64,000 bases of DNA from Stentor coeruleus. Its lineage: Eukaryota; Ciliophora; Heterotrichea; Heterotrichida; Stentoridae. Below the pieces are notes generated by a model. It did no database searches. It had not been told where the DNA came from and saw only the letters and a program-made list of their open reading frames with translations. The position numbers were made by a program, and so were the translations under genes. The DNA lies in contig MPUH01000091.1 of the NCBI GenBank assembly GCA_001970955.1, forward strand, positions 48,470 to 112,469, written 5' to 3'. Of this stretch, positions 1 to 12,082 are shown one piece after another. How positions within the stretch are numbered: position 1 is the stretch's first letter; each line of letters begins with the position of its first letter.

Positions 1-245
1 TTGCTGTAAAAGTGCTCTATAAGAATTTCATGGCCTTTAAGAGGTGAACTGGAAAAAAGTGTTCGAAGACTTGTTACTGGGATATAGAAACCTTCAGAAA
101 AATTGTATTTGGCAATTTTTTTTTGAAGTCTCATTATTTGAGCAATTGACCCTAAGTGATGTTTACAGTTCGTGAATTTTCCTAAAGGCGCTTGAACGCT
201 CGATAATAAGTAGTTCGAACCAGAAGCCTCTAATAGATTTCCCAT
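1..245 (-). CDS. Partial protein with MGN N-terminus, unrecognised
   Basis: Open frame of 81 codons on the minus strand, starting at an ATG (complement 243-245) and running off the left edge. The N-terminus MGNLLEAS fits an N-myristoylation signal (Gly2, small residue near position 6). The rest is basic and hydrophobic, with SIAQIMRLQKKIAKYNFSEG and then a TSLRTLF segment. I do not recognise the family. The spacing is vaguely like the start of ciliate EF-hand proteins, but no calcium loop is visible in the part present. Plus-strand DNA to its right is G/T-rich, as seen upstream of other minus-strand genes here. No intron is apparent in the visible part. Confidence 0.6.
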   Translation of the reverse strand, partial: MGNLLEASGSNYLLSSVQAPLGKFTNCKHHLGSIAQIMRLQKKIAKYNFSEGFYIPVTSLRTLFSSSPLKGHEILIEHFYS

Positions 246-1590
246 TTTTACTTTGATTATATAAGTTTATGATATCGTGTGTATATCTTTAATGACTTAA
301 TTTGCTAATTGGGAAAATAACTCCTGTTTTAGTATAAAGTTATTATTAAAATAGTTGTTGATATGATGTTTAATCAAACTAAAACTTAAATGAAGTAAAT
401 ATTTGTAGAAGTCATGGAGGAATGATTATTAAAAATAAACCTTAAAGAGAAAAATATATGAAAATTTTAAAGCGCTTTATTCTTGGTAAAAAATTTTGAT
501 ACTTTATTGGAGAAAATTGAAGAGAGTATTTCGTTTTTGGATAATCCAATAAAAAATTTTAAGTTAAATTAATCAAAATATACTCATTTTAATATTCTAA
601 AATATTTTTATTGTGAGGATGGTAAATTATATATGCACATTTTAGAACTGGAATTAAATTTGTGGATATTGATGATAAATTATTATTTGTTAAGAAAATA
701 TAGAGTATTTAATATTTTCTTATATGATAACATACTATATTTTATAGATAATATTAACATTATCTTTTTTAGTGTTTTTATAAGAGTTAAGAGTAATCTA
801 AATATTTTCAAGAAAGCTATAGATAACAAAAAATAAAATCTAATTAAAATATTTTTATATGTTAAAATCAAATTAAAATTATTGTGAAATTTTTATGTAT
901 AAAGTAGTTTTTAGCATTTTCTTTCTTTTACAATATAAAAAACTCCAAACTAATATTTAATATAAAATACCGCCAAATACATTATTTATATATATTATTA
1001 CACAGTCATCTTTAGTTTTTTTATTCATAAAGCAATTTCCACATGCTTTTTTTGTCTTTTGATTAGATTGATATTTTAGTCTATAGGGCATAAGAATGAA
1101 ATCAACAAGACAATAAATAAAAATTTCCTTCTATCAAAATACAACCCAAACTTAAAAAAATTGAAATACCAACATAAAACTACATCCACTAAACTCAAAC
1201 CTAAAATCCCATTCAATTACAACAAACTCTAACTTCTAATATAACATCCTAATCCAAAATCTTAAAATCATCAAAATTTTAAATTTAAAAACCTATCAAA
1301 ACTAGTTTCCTGCATAACTAAAATCTAATCCAAAATCTTAAAATCATCAAAATTTTCAATTTAAAAACCTATCAAAACTAGCTTCTTGCATAACTAAAAT
1401 CTAATCCAAAACTAAACTATTAAAAAAAAAACTTTCAACATACAACAACTAATACATAAAACCTTAAATCACTCAATAAAATCCTTCAAAATCCACAGTA
1501 AATCCTCTGAAAAAATGATAATCAAAAGCCATATTCTATTTCTAATCTGTCAAATCATTCTAAACCTGTCCATTATAATAACCCAAAACC
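246..1590. other. Intergenic, 1.35 kb
   Basis: AT-rich spacer. Positions 1141-1590 are C-rich and almost G-free on the plus strand, as seen upstream of other plus-strand genes. It holds a 76-bp tandem repeat (1249-1411). No convincing gene. Confidence 0.7.
1249..1411. repeat. 76-bp tandem repeat, about 2.1 copies
   Basis: The string CTAATCCAAAA recurs at 1249, 1325 and 1401, exactly 76 bp apart. The two full units differ at only a few positions. It lies in the spacer before the MOK-like kinase and has no coding potential. Confidence 0.85.
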
Positions 1591-2751
1591 ATGCACAGTA
1601 AAAACTAAACAGAATACCGTTTGATATCAAAAAAAGGTGAAGGGACTTTCAGCGAAGTCCTCAAGGCACAAAGCATCAAAACAGGTAAATTCGTGGCAAT
1701 AAAATGTATGAAAAACCACTTTAACAATATTGATCAAGTCAACAATCTCAGAGAAATCCAAGCTTTACGTCGTTTATCTCCTCATCCACATATAGTAAAG
1801 CTTATAGAAGTTTTATAGTAATTATAACATAGTGATGAGCCAACAGGAAGATTAGCATTAGTTTTTGAACTCATGGAATTAAATATGTATGAATGGATTC
1901 GAGGACGTAGAACTTATTTACCTGAAGCTAAAATCAAAAATTATATTTACCAACTATTAAAATCTATTGATCATATGCATACAAATGGGATTTTTCATAG
2001 AGATATCAAACCAGAAAATGTTTTGTTGATTGAAGACAATTTGAAACTTGCTGATTTCGGCTCGTGTAGAGGGATCTATTCAAAACAACCTTATACAGAA
2101 TATATATCAACAAGATGGTATAGACCTCCTGAGTGCTTATTGACTGATGGCTTTTATAATTACAAAATGGATATTTGGGGAGTCGGATGCGTATTTTTTG
2201 AAGTCTCTGAACTTTTCCCATTATTCCCAGGGAAAAATGAACTTGACCAGATTAATAAAATACATAATATATTAGGAACACCACCTCAAAAAATACTTGA
2301 TGAATTTAAAAGCCATGCTTCACATATGGAAATTAATTTCCCTCCTAAAGAAGGAACTGGATTAGAAAAACTTATTTTGCATGTTACACCTGAAGCTAGA
2401 GACTTGATATGTAAAATGCTTGTTTATAATCATGAAGAAAGGATAACAGCAAAAGAAGCTTTAAATCATCCTTATTTCAAAGATTTTGTTGATGAGGCAA
2501 GTAGAAGAATTCCAAGCCCTGTTAGCAAATTACCACCTGCAGATACTGCAGCTGGAGAGAAGACAAAAGAAGAAAAAACTTCAAATAAAAGATTTTTACC
2601 ACTTATAGGGAAAAATCCTGGGTCTAAAAATCCTAGTTATACAAAAATATCAATGAGTTTAGAAAACAAATCCCCAGCACCGAAAAATTATGTTACAGCC
2701 ATCAAGCACGTTTCGCCATATGGCCAGAAAAATTTTAAGTCTTATTATTAA
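1591..2751 (+). CDS. MOK: MOK/RCK-family ciliary protein kinase
   Basis: Spliced product of 376 aa, join(1591..1597,1613..1817,1833..2751). Two 15-nt introns restore an intact kinase N-terminus (MHKYRLISKKGEGTFSEV) and the join LIEVL-YDEPTGRLALVF. The kinase domain fills about residues 4-285: Gly-rich loop GEGTFSEV, VAIK lysine, HRDIKPEN near residue 126, DFG, and a TEY activation motif near residues 159-161 followed by STRWYRPPE. The segment QVNNLREIQALRRL and the TEYISTRWYR loop match MOK most closely within the MAK/ICK/MOK (RCK) group, which acts on ciliary length and intraflagellar transport. The C-terminal 90 residues are Lys/Ser-rich and non-conserved. The ATG at 1591 is chosen because only it plus the first intron gives the family's N-terminus. 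Confidence 0.93.
1598..1612 (+). other. 15-nt intron 1 of MOK-like kinase
   Basis: GTAAAAACTAAACAG. Removal joins ATG-CAC-A to AA-TAC-CGT and avoids an in-frame TAA. Confidence 0.9.
1818..1832 (+). other. 15-nt intron 2 of MOK-like kinase
   Basis: GTAATTATAACATAG. Removal restores continuous kinase sequence across an in-frame TAG. Confidence 0.95.
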
Positions 2752-2788
2752 CAACATTAAAAACATAAAAAATATAGATTTAATATTA

Positions 2789-5639
2789 CTAATCTAGACC
2801 AAAAGCATATTTTTTAAGCTCATCAAAGTTCTCTACAGCATCATCTCCATAAATCACATTGCAAAAATAACTCTTTTCCAGCTTTCTAATAGGTTTTGGG
2901 ACTTTACAATTACAAACAACAATAAAAATTTTAGTATCCATAATAAACTCTTTTATATTACCAATACGAGTGGCCCCTAAATCATTATGTATATCCTTAA
3001 CAATTAAAATCAATGTTTTTTTAATCGAAGTTTGTGGTAGAATCTTCAACCCTTCAAGTAAAACATCATAAACATGTTTCCTTTCTGAGCATTTTGATGT
3101 CGACCCAAGAAAATTTTCCGTATCAAAACCAGGATAATCTCTTTCAACAACATCCATTTTCAAATAAAACCCAGCATAACTTGTAATAGCCCCAAAATTT
3201 TCATACTGTGACTGAATTTCTTCACTAACCATCGACACTATAAGTTCATTTATATTATGCTCTTTATTAATTTCATAATCCAAACAAAGTATCGTAGATG
3301 CTTTTTTAGCTTTATATTTGTAATACAATTCATTTAACAAAGGGACTTCTTTTTTCCTTTGATAAAACTTGAAAATTTTAAAAAGTTCATTAATACACTC
3401 TTTTCTTATAGTCGGATCAAACCATATCCCTTGTTCCTATATAAAAACTTACAATAGCCATTGTGAAAAAAAGTCCAGCTTCTTGTAATTTGTTATTGTC
3501 TTTGAAAATCATCCCCCGCCTATAAAATATTTCTTGTTTTAAAACATCTTTTTCAAAAGTTACTGCAGGGACATGAAATGATTGTCTTTTTTCTTTGTTT
3601 TCATTAATTACTATATTTGCCCTCATAAGCCTTGTTATATCAATATCAATCTCATACCCAGTTGTTTGATTTTTTTCTAATTCTGAAGTTTCACTTACAA
3701 GTTTTCCTAGTTCATCTGAAACAATTTCTAATAATTCCATTGAAGTGTGATATGATTGTAAACGATATCTAACATAAGCAATATCAATAAGAAGTTTGAG
3801 TAATTTTATTAAATGCTTAGATTTTGAAATATAGTAATTCAAGACTATTATTTGAAGGTTTTGAAGTTTTTTCCATCCTTGTCTTTGTTTATCTTTATCG
3901 TTAGTAATTGTTTTTTCTAAATAAAGTCTTAATCCAAAACAGACTTGGTTTATTTTATCTACAAGATTTTCATCTATGAATGACTTTTCGGAGTTCCAGT
4001 CGGATAAGGTTTTACCTAGTTTTTTTTTCATGATGTTTTTTTGGTTTTGGGTAAGATTTTTTTCAGCTTCTTCTTGTGCTATTACTTTTCTTCGGAGTTT
4101 TTCGATTTGTAATAAGGATTTTTTATAGTTTTTGTAAGCTTTTTTGTATTCTTGATTTTCAATGTGGATATTGCCGATTAGGTTTTTTATTATTGATACG
4201 CCTCGATAGTTGCCTATTGCTATAAAAAGAGGCATGACTTGTTTGAGGTTTTTTAGACGATGGCTGAGGTTTGGATGGAGAATAAAGTTTGGGTCGACGT
4301 ATTGTTCGATGATGTCTAATTTTTTGAGATATTTTATTAATTCACTTATTTCTGAGTTGAAGTCATTTTCGTTTAAGCTCTGTTTCTTGCCTTTTAGGTA
4401 TTTCTCTATCAGTAGCAATGGTAAAACAATTTTCGAGTATATAATATTCGATAGTTTCCAACACATTAAAAACACCATAAACAAATACACCATAAATACA
4501 ATTACCTGATACACCACCAAACCAAAAATCCCATCAATCATTTTATTTAACGGCTCTAAAATTCCATTCTTACTAATCATCGTCACAGCTACTAATTTCT
4601 TCTTTTCATAATCACTACCACCAATCGTAATAGGGGCAAAACCTGCAATATAAATAGTATTATACCCAGATAAACTATAAGAATTAAGACTTTTATCAAT
4701 TCCACTAGCCAAAGTAATCTGAATATTTTCTTTCATCATCAAATCATTTTTATAAATTTCCTTAACCAAATCATTAGAAATAATATCAACAATACTCTTA
4801 TCATCATGTTCAATCATAAAATCTCCAGTGCTTGTAGTTATCAAATATTCATAATTCCCATAATTAGGATCATGTGAAATAAAATAATCATCAGGGAAAT
4901 AATAAGTACAAGTCTTCCCTTTAGAATGTAAAAAATACGTAAAATTGTCTTGATAATACAAAGACATTTTATCAGAAATTAAAGTTGTATCATCATTATA
5001 AGCTTTATAACACCTTGAATCATAACTTGAATGGCAAGTTTTTAATAAAGGACTAGTTAAAACATGTGACATGTTTACCATTGGGTATCTAAAATCGGTA
5101 CCTGAATCAAAAGTCATCCCTGCTTGGCATTTATAACAAATAGAAACAGCTTGTAAAAACCTTATAAAAATATTAAGTTGGTCATATTCTGGAACTTCTT
5201 CTAATATTCTTGTATATGGGCTTAACCATACAGTTGCTATATTTTCTCCATATAATTCTGAGTTTTCTAAATAATCATAAACATTTATTATTACTGGAAA
5301 CGTCGCATTGATTGCTGCTTTAAGAGTCCCACTTTTCACAGAATCATATGCTGTTTCTAAGAATAATAATCCGTATTTGTTCTAAATAAAAAATACATTG
5401 GTTAAGATAGAGGCAAGTTTTTGTGCCCTTGCTTTGGATACTAAAAGTAAATGATCTTTTTCCCTTTCGAACATTTGAGATTCAATGTCATCAAGCCATG
5501 TGTTTAGTTTTGTGTAAAGAAGGTAAAGGGTTATTGAAATACATGATATTACTCCTAGTAATAGTAAGGTTAAAGTTAGTACTTGGATTTTTTTGCAGTT
5601 GTTGAATAGGATTTGATTTTTGTTTTCACTGTTCAACAT
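2789..5639 (-). CDS. Two-TM sensor-like protein with helical middle and vWA-like tail
   Basis: Spliced product of 939 aa, complement(join(2789..3436,3453..5381,5397..5639)), with a 15-nt and a 16-nt intron. Membrane segments lie at about residues 20-43 and 366-388. The roughly 320 residues between them contain a Cys-rich patch (ICYKCQAG, HSSYDSRCYK, KGKTCTYYF), and the two-TM layout recalls a Cache-type extracellular sensor. After TM2 come a Lys-rich linker in the position of a HAMP, then helical, TPR-like sequence, then a Rossmann-like region (ASTILCLDYEIN ... KKTLILIVKDIHND ... TKIFIVVCN). That tail resembles a von Willebrand A fold, but its MIDAS (DxSxS) is not intact. Role unknown; a membrane receptor or scaffold is an inference from architecture. 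No catalytic motif was seen. Stop is TAG. Confidence 0.85.
3437..3452 (-). other. 16-nt intron in sensor-like gene
   Basis: Minus-strand GTAAGTTTTTATATAG. Splicing joins ...FFTMAI to EQGIWFDPTIRK. Confidence 0.9.
5382..5396 (-). other. 15-nt intron in sensor-like gene
   Basis: Minus-strand GTATTTTTTATTTAG. Splicing joins LASILTN to NKYGLLFLETAYDS and removes an in-frame TAG. Confidence 0.9.
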
Positions 5640-6534
5640 ATTTATTAAAGGATTTTAGTTTTTATAAAATGGGTTTTCGTTTTATTGGGAAAATTTGCTG
5701 AGTATTGTGTGATGAATTGAGAATTATGCAGATGAGGATTTGGTTATTTGGTTTTTATTTGATGATGAGGTTGGGATTTTATTTTTTAGGTTGTTAAATG
5801 ATGATGTGAATATTTTTTGGTTTTAGTGTTTATGTAGATGCTTGATTTTTGAACTTTTTATATTTGAAACCTAGTTTTAGATTTTGTTTTTGTATATTTT
5901 TGACACTTTATTAGTTTGGTAAGTTTGTGTTTGAGAAATAACTCTGGTTGATTTACTGGATTCTATTATCAATATCTATGATTAACTTATCATATCACTA
6001 ATCAGCAGGTAAGATTTTAGTCTTCTTTGGAATAGGGTTTAATATATCTTTATTTTCAGTTATAATAAGACTAAACTTGATATTTTTAGGGTATATAATG
6101 ATAAAATTTCTGTTTGATTAAAAATCTGTTTTTTTCTACTTTCATCTAGATTGTGAAGGGAGTTTATTTGTTTAAGTTGACTAAGTTTTATTGTTAATTA
6201 CTCTAGTTTAATTGATACTTTGAAATAATGTAATAGAGTGATTTTAAAGTAGTATCTAGTCACAAAAATTTGCATACAAAATTCCTAATCTCTATCACAA
6301 AAACTCCAAAAATCAAGTTGAACTCCACTAACTAGATACTCGTTACAAGTATCTTAAATTTTCCCATAATAAAACTCAATAAAAAATCCGACTTTTTATA
6401 TAAACAATTTTTATCAAAAGGTTGCAGTTTTGCTAAAAGTCAAGAATTTAAACTTCATATGTTTATCAAAAAACTAAAATCTTAAATCTTACTATTATCA
6501 TATTCTCAGCTAGCCTCAATTGTTTCATCTTGCT
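5640..6534. other. Intergenic, 0.9 kb
   Basis: Positions 5640-5940 are G/T-rich on the plus strand, the usual upstream flank of a minus-strand gene here. The rest is plain AT-rich DNA with no gene seen. Confidence 0.6.
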
Positions 6535-6900
6535 GAAATGGATGGTAAAAATAAGGCATTATAGAAAACTGAATATTGCGATAAAACTTATGAAATAAGC
6601 TCGTATATAATATACAGACAAAGAAATTGCTGAAATCTATGATGCAGAATATGCTAGTTTACATTTAAAAGTAGGCTATAAGCAGCATTTTCCTTATAAT
6701 CAAGTTCTTTCATGATACAGAAGCTAAGTATTATTCAGATGAGATGATACTTATGATATATGGAAAATACTTATAAAACCAAAGCTACTTATAACTGGAC
6801 AGCCTAAAGAAAACATAAAAATTATCCAAAAAACGAAAATTTAGACCAAAAGAAAGAAGAAGTAATAAAAAAAGAAATAACTAACAAAGAAAATAAATAA
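6535..6900 (+). pseudogene. Decayed coding remnant, frames broken by stops
   Basis: Coding-like stretches are scattered over different frames: EIYDAEYASLHLKVGYKQHF near 6632-6690, and a later one reading ENTYKTKATYNWTA, a TAA, then a Lys/Glu-rich tail to a stop at 6898-6900. A start at 6539 is followed after nine codons by TAG. A 15-nt GTATATAATATACAG occurs at about 6603-6617, but removing it does not restore a frame. Ancestry was not recognised. It is tail-to-tail with the glucan synthase gene, ending 10 bp from its stop. Confidence 0.35.
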
Positions 6901-6910
6901 AAAAGATTAA

Positions 6911-9900
6911 CTAATCAACTTGAATTACGTTGTTTATGTTCCCGTTTGGATCACGTTCTGTTGGATGATCAAAGGAATGAACCCAAGTTGTCCCATCAAT
7001 GACGAATTTGTAAATATATCGTCCTTTTGGTAATTGCAAAGTTACGTGCCATGAACCTTTTGCATGGTCATAAGTTAAAGGGTGTCGGATTTGCCATTTA
7101 TCAAAGCTCCCAGTGAGTTGAACACTTTTTAGACGAAGTCCACTGGTTTTATACATAAACATAGCTTGCTTTTTGGCTGTTTCAACTTCCGGAATATTCT
7201 TTCTCGCAAGTCCAGCTTGTTCTAATAAAATCCCACTAACAGTTCTCTTCAATGGTGGGTTTTTATTCCTATTTTCAGGTAATGTATCATCAAATTCGCT
7301 TATATCCCAATGAACATTCTTAAGTGCTTCTCTAATTTCATTCCTAACAACAGGTTCATTATAAACTTTCCCTTTAAGTCTATAAAACTCTTTATTCCAA
7401 GCTCTTGAAACTTTTTCCCCATCAATAGTTGCAGCAAAAGCATTTTTTCTAGCAACATCATATAAACTCTTATTATTATAAAGAGTAATACTTCTTTGTA
7501 TAGCATATATAAAATCATCAATATTATAATGCTCAAAAATAAACCCTGAACCTTGACGTTTTTCTGTTATAAATTCATGAACTGTATCTCTTAAACCTCC
7601 TGTTTTAAAAGCAATAACTGGAGTGCTGGCAACAAAGAATTCATGTTGAACAATACCACCAGGTTCAAACATACTTGGCATTAACCCAAAATCACTACCA
7701 AGATTTACAAGAGGCCCATCATAAAAGAAATTGTCAGGGTCAGCAAAGAAATTATTTGGGTATTTCTTTCTTAATTCTCTCATTCTTACAGCACAATCAA
7801 CTGAATATTTTTCTGTAATCGAAGCTGGACCACCAACTAGAAATTGGATTTTATAATTTGTTTTTGGGATTAACTGTTCTGCAGCATCGAGTATTAGATG
7901 TACACCTTTTTGTTGAGTAATTCTACCTACAAAACCATATAAAGGAATTGTCATGTCAAGTCCTTCGAAACCAAAATACTTTTGTTGTAGAACTTTTTTT
8001 GCATCAAGATGTGTACCTTTGTCTTCAAGTTTTTTAAGTCTTTGTTGGATTGGGATACCGTTTGGGAATGCGAAAGGTTGAGATTTATGTCTGAGAAGCT
8101 CTTTGAGTGAAGAGGATTGGAGGAGTTCGCTACGATAGCTTGGAGATACGGTTGCCCATTGATCACTGCACATAAGGGCACAACGTGATGGGTTGACGAT
8201 TTCTTTTTGCCAATAAGGGTCAACGAGCCATAGTTTATTTAATCCATGAATATTAACAAAGCATTGTTCTTGAACTGTAGGGAATATTCTTCCTTCATAC
8301 GATGGGTCTAAGTTATGGAAAATATGCATAAAAGTTGTCCCTTCAAAAGTTTGTCCAAAAGCACCGATTTTCGCATAAGCAGCAACAAGCCCAGTAAACC
8401 AATCATTAGTCACAAGTACCGAAGGGATAATTTTCAACCAACACAAAGCTTCTAAAACACCCTTTCCCCATCCAACAAGTTGTTTCATGACAAATGACGA
8501 TCTACCATCAGCATAAACAGTTGGGAATAAAATAGCATTATGTAAAAATATAATATTTACCCCATTTTCCATACCTTGATGTACACTAAAAATATAATTC
8601 TCCCCACCAAACTGCACATTTATATTAACTTTCCATACAACATTAGCTTTATCATTTGTCAAATACCCAGTTTCACCCTTTTTGTTTTTTTCATAATATG
8701 GAGTTACAACCCAAACTTCCTCACCTAACATTACAAGTCCTTGTGAAAGTTCATCAACCATAACACCCAAACCCCCAACTGTTGAAAACCTTCCAAGTTC
8801 AGGACATGTAAAAACAATTGGACCCATTTTATTTGAATTAACTAAATTCTCAGCAAAAAGTTTTGGATGAGATTTTGTATCTGGTGTTAACATAAGGTAG
8901 TCACATATACCAAAAAGTTTTGCAAGGATATTTTCATCGAATTTTGTGAATTTTTTAACTAGGTTGTGAGCTCCAAATGAATAAACATCTAAGAAATTTT
9001 TATGTAATATGCCAATTATATTGATTATATCGGGTAGTATGATTTTTATATCTTTATGTTCTAGGAGGTTTTTAAGTTTTTGTATTAAGTAGTTTCCTTC
9101 GATAAAAGTATTTTTGGAGATGTTTTCTTTCAGTCTTTCTATTGAGTGAGTTAAGCAATCATTTGAGGAAGCATCGCTTGGGGTTATACTGGATATTAAT
9201 GATCTATATGGGCCAATTGTGAAATAGTGGCGATCAGTTAAGACTTCTTCTTTGAAATAAAAAGTTTCAACATTATTTTCAAACCAGTCAGTAAAGGTGT
9301 AAACACACATACCTTCTCTGTTTAAATAAGCATCAATACCAGCAAGTTCAACATATCCCATAACAGGATGTTCATTAAGATTAATAATCACAATAGCAAT
9401 TTCAGAATTTAAACACCTGGCAAAAGCTACAACCTGTTTATGCCATCCATGTTCATGTTTAAACACTAAAGGAATCAGTTTCCCAAGCCTAAGTACCTCA
9501 TGTTCACTTCTTAATTTTCTCCTATGCTGATAATGAAGTTTGATTTTTTTAATATCATATCCAACATCTGGGCCAAGTTCTTTCTGAAAGCTTTCCTCTT
9601 TTCTCTCAAGTTCTTTAATATCAGGAACTACACTAAAACTAGTTGTTGACCCAGTCCTTGGAATATTGCTTTTAGGTATACTCTGAGCAAAGTCCATAAG
9701 ATTAGCTGTAGACATTGCACTAGGTAAAAGACTTGGCCTAGATTCATCATTATAATCATACAAACTACTGATTTTACTTCTATAAGCATGTCCATCTTGT
9801 TCTCCAATAAAACTCATAGGAATAAATGGTAAGAAAAACAGTACATCAACTGCAGCCCAAGCACCTCGACCATATAACAAAGCAGGGTATGGTAAACTAT

Positions 9901-12082
9901 GTCCAGTTGAGCTTTGTATAATCAAAGACCCTTCAGGCATATCTTTTTCTATATCTTCATACCATTTTTTCATAATACTCACATCTTTACGTTCAATACT
10001 ATCAAAAGTTCCATTTTTATGCAACTTTTTACCAAAAAGCGTGCTTAGTTTAACTGGTAAATCATAAAGTCTTGGGATTGGTCCAGAAATAGCGATACAT
10101 TTATCTCGCTCTTCCATACCTGATCCATGCCAAACATCAGCTACTATGTAAAACTCAGGGAATTCTCTCCAAAGCTCTTTGCATAATTTGACAAAAATAG
10201 GGTTAGCGTATTTTTCTCTTAAATCACTAGCCCAATAAGCATAAAATTCATTCCTTTTGACGACCAGACCATCAAAAATTTCTTGAGTTGAATAATGAGC
10301 CTCACCATCTGTATCTTTTCTATACATTTCAGTTTGATCTAATTCCATAATCTGTGGCCATGAATGAGCATTATCTATATGAATCCCATCAACTTCTGAT
10401 TTTCTAGCGAATTTTAGTACATCATCGACTAGTAATTGCCAAACTTCAGCTTGGCGGTAATTAAGCATAGCTGAATCCTCATAGTTTATAGCTCTACCAT
10501 CAGAACCATAACATATAACAGGAATTCCTTGAGGATTTCTATTAAAAAGAAGCTTGTTTTTATACCTTCTATGGAAATTTTTAGATGAAATCCTAGCTAC
10601 ACAATCTACAAGAATTTTCATGCCAATGTTTTTGGCTTCTTTAATCATTTCCGAGAACTCATCTTCACCTCCAAGCATTGAACAAGCTGTTGACCTACAC
10701 ACCAAAGCTAAAGGTGAAGCATTAGGGTTATCAAAATCAGTCCCTGTATCTCTTTCAAGTGCGCCCATAAGATAAAGACAATTAATACCTGAAGCATATC
10801 GGCTTTTTAAAGACTTTTTAACTGTTTCGAAGCTCCCTCGTTCTATAATCACCCCTGAATGAATATCAAAACGTGCATCTTGGAAGTCAATAAAAATTTC
10901 ATGTACTTGTAAATCTCTAGTTTCAGCAGGGTGTACTATAAACCTACCTTGTATTGGATAAGTATTAATAGACCCACTACGAGTAAACAATAAAGGATGT
11001 AAAGCTCCATTTTTCACTTGTGAAAACCTCCAATCATAAAACCCACATCTTATAAACTTCCCCAAAAACATCTTCAATAAATACCCTCCACCTGTTTTTC
11101 TTATCTCTGGTACATGATATGATACAATATAATTCTTTGATGTTCTATAAAATCCAGGTGCATGAAGTTCAAGGACTACATTATTCACATCAACATTTTC
11201 TAAAACCTCACGTATACAAAACTCATCACCTACAGTACTGATTTTTGGTTTTAAAGGATGAAGTATTTGCCAATCAGTATCATCATAAAAAGCATTCAAA
11301 TGGATTACTGCTAAGTCTCTTGCCCTACCATCAGCATGGCCAAGTAAGCCAACTAATAGTTTTTCTATAAGTTTTAAACTTTCTTTATTATTATTCATAA
11401 CAGAAAACCACATATCACTAGTCAACTCATGTAAACTTTGTTCAATTTTCTGTGGAGTTCCCCATACAAAAGTTTCAAGATAACTTTGGTATTTTGTATT
11501 ATCAACAATATGTGAAGCTGATTCTTCACAAAGTCTTATAGCGTTGTTATACAAAGTGTCAATTTCAGGGATTTTTTTTATGCTCCAACCAAGGTTACCA
11601 AGCAATTTACCAAAGACGGCATTTATGAAAATATTGAAGCTTCCTCGTGCACAGACGGCTAATCGCATAAGCTTCCAATTAATGAAGATTGTATTATCTT
11701 TTGCGTAGCTGTCAGTATTGACAAGTTGAACCTTTAGTCCATTGGGTGGTGCTCCAACATGTGATGATGTAACATTTTCAAGTAAATGAAAGAGCGCATG
11801 AGCTTCATAGCAGTTGTTAGAGACTAATGGTATGAAGTCTGAAGCAACTTCCATGATGATTTGATGGACTTTGATGATGATTTTTGACGTGTGAGTTTGG
11901 CCGTATTTGTGACTATTGATTAGGTCTGTATAGTTTTGCAAGAGACCTTTTATAGGCTTTAATGTAGAATGCAGATCGGATTCAGAAGTCAATATCTAAA
12001 TGGAGGATACGGTGCAGGCTAATTCTCTCATGTCACTGAGGAATAGATTCCTTACCTCTATTACCATTGGCTCGAAATCCAT
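6911..12082 (-). CDS. GH13-like / GT5 starch-synthase-like / CBM48 fusion
   Basis: Spliced product of 1,718 aa, complement(join(6911..11995,12011..12082)). A 24-residue first exon is needed because the long frame has TAG just upstream. Order: an alpha-amylase (GH13)-like barrel at about residues 200-830; a GT5 glycogen/starch synthase domain at about 1080-1560 (GPIVFTCPELGRFSTVGGLG, GFVGRITQQKG, SMFEPGGIVQHEFF, KTGGLRDTV); and a C-terminal CBM48/AMPK-type glycan-binding domain at about 1630-1718 (VQLTGSFDKW ... LPKGRYIYKFVIDG). The GT5 motifs look intact, so ADP/UDP-glucose-dependent alpha-glucan synthesis is likely. In the GH13 half, the region II Asp survives (DGIHIDNAH), but the region III Glu is replaced (VADVWHG) and the region IV HD is not seen (SSTGHS), suggesting a non-hydrolytic or altered role. 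The layout recalls fungal alpha-glucan synthases without their membrane part. No membrane segments were seen, so a cytosolic storage-glucan role is inferred. Confidence 0.9.
11996..12010 (-). other. 15-nt intron in glucan synthase fusion
   Basis: Minus-strand GTATCCTCCATTTAG, phase 0, joining ...MRELACT to ILTSESDLHS. Confidence 0.88.

Noticed and set aside
479-572. Protein-like stretch FLVKNFDTLLEKIEESISFL without ATG
   Set aside because: Too short, no start and no mini-intron to link it to the nearby ATG at 458.
633-836. 67-codon plus-strand ORF
   Set aside because: Composition is that of random AT-rich DNA (Ile/Asn/Phe/Tyr runs) and an antisense ORF overlaps it. No homology or intron context.
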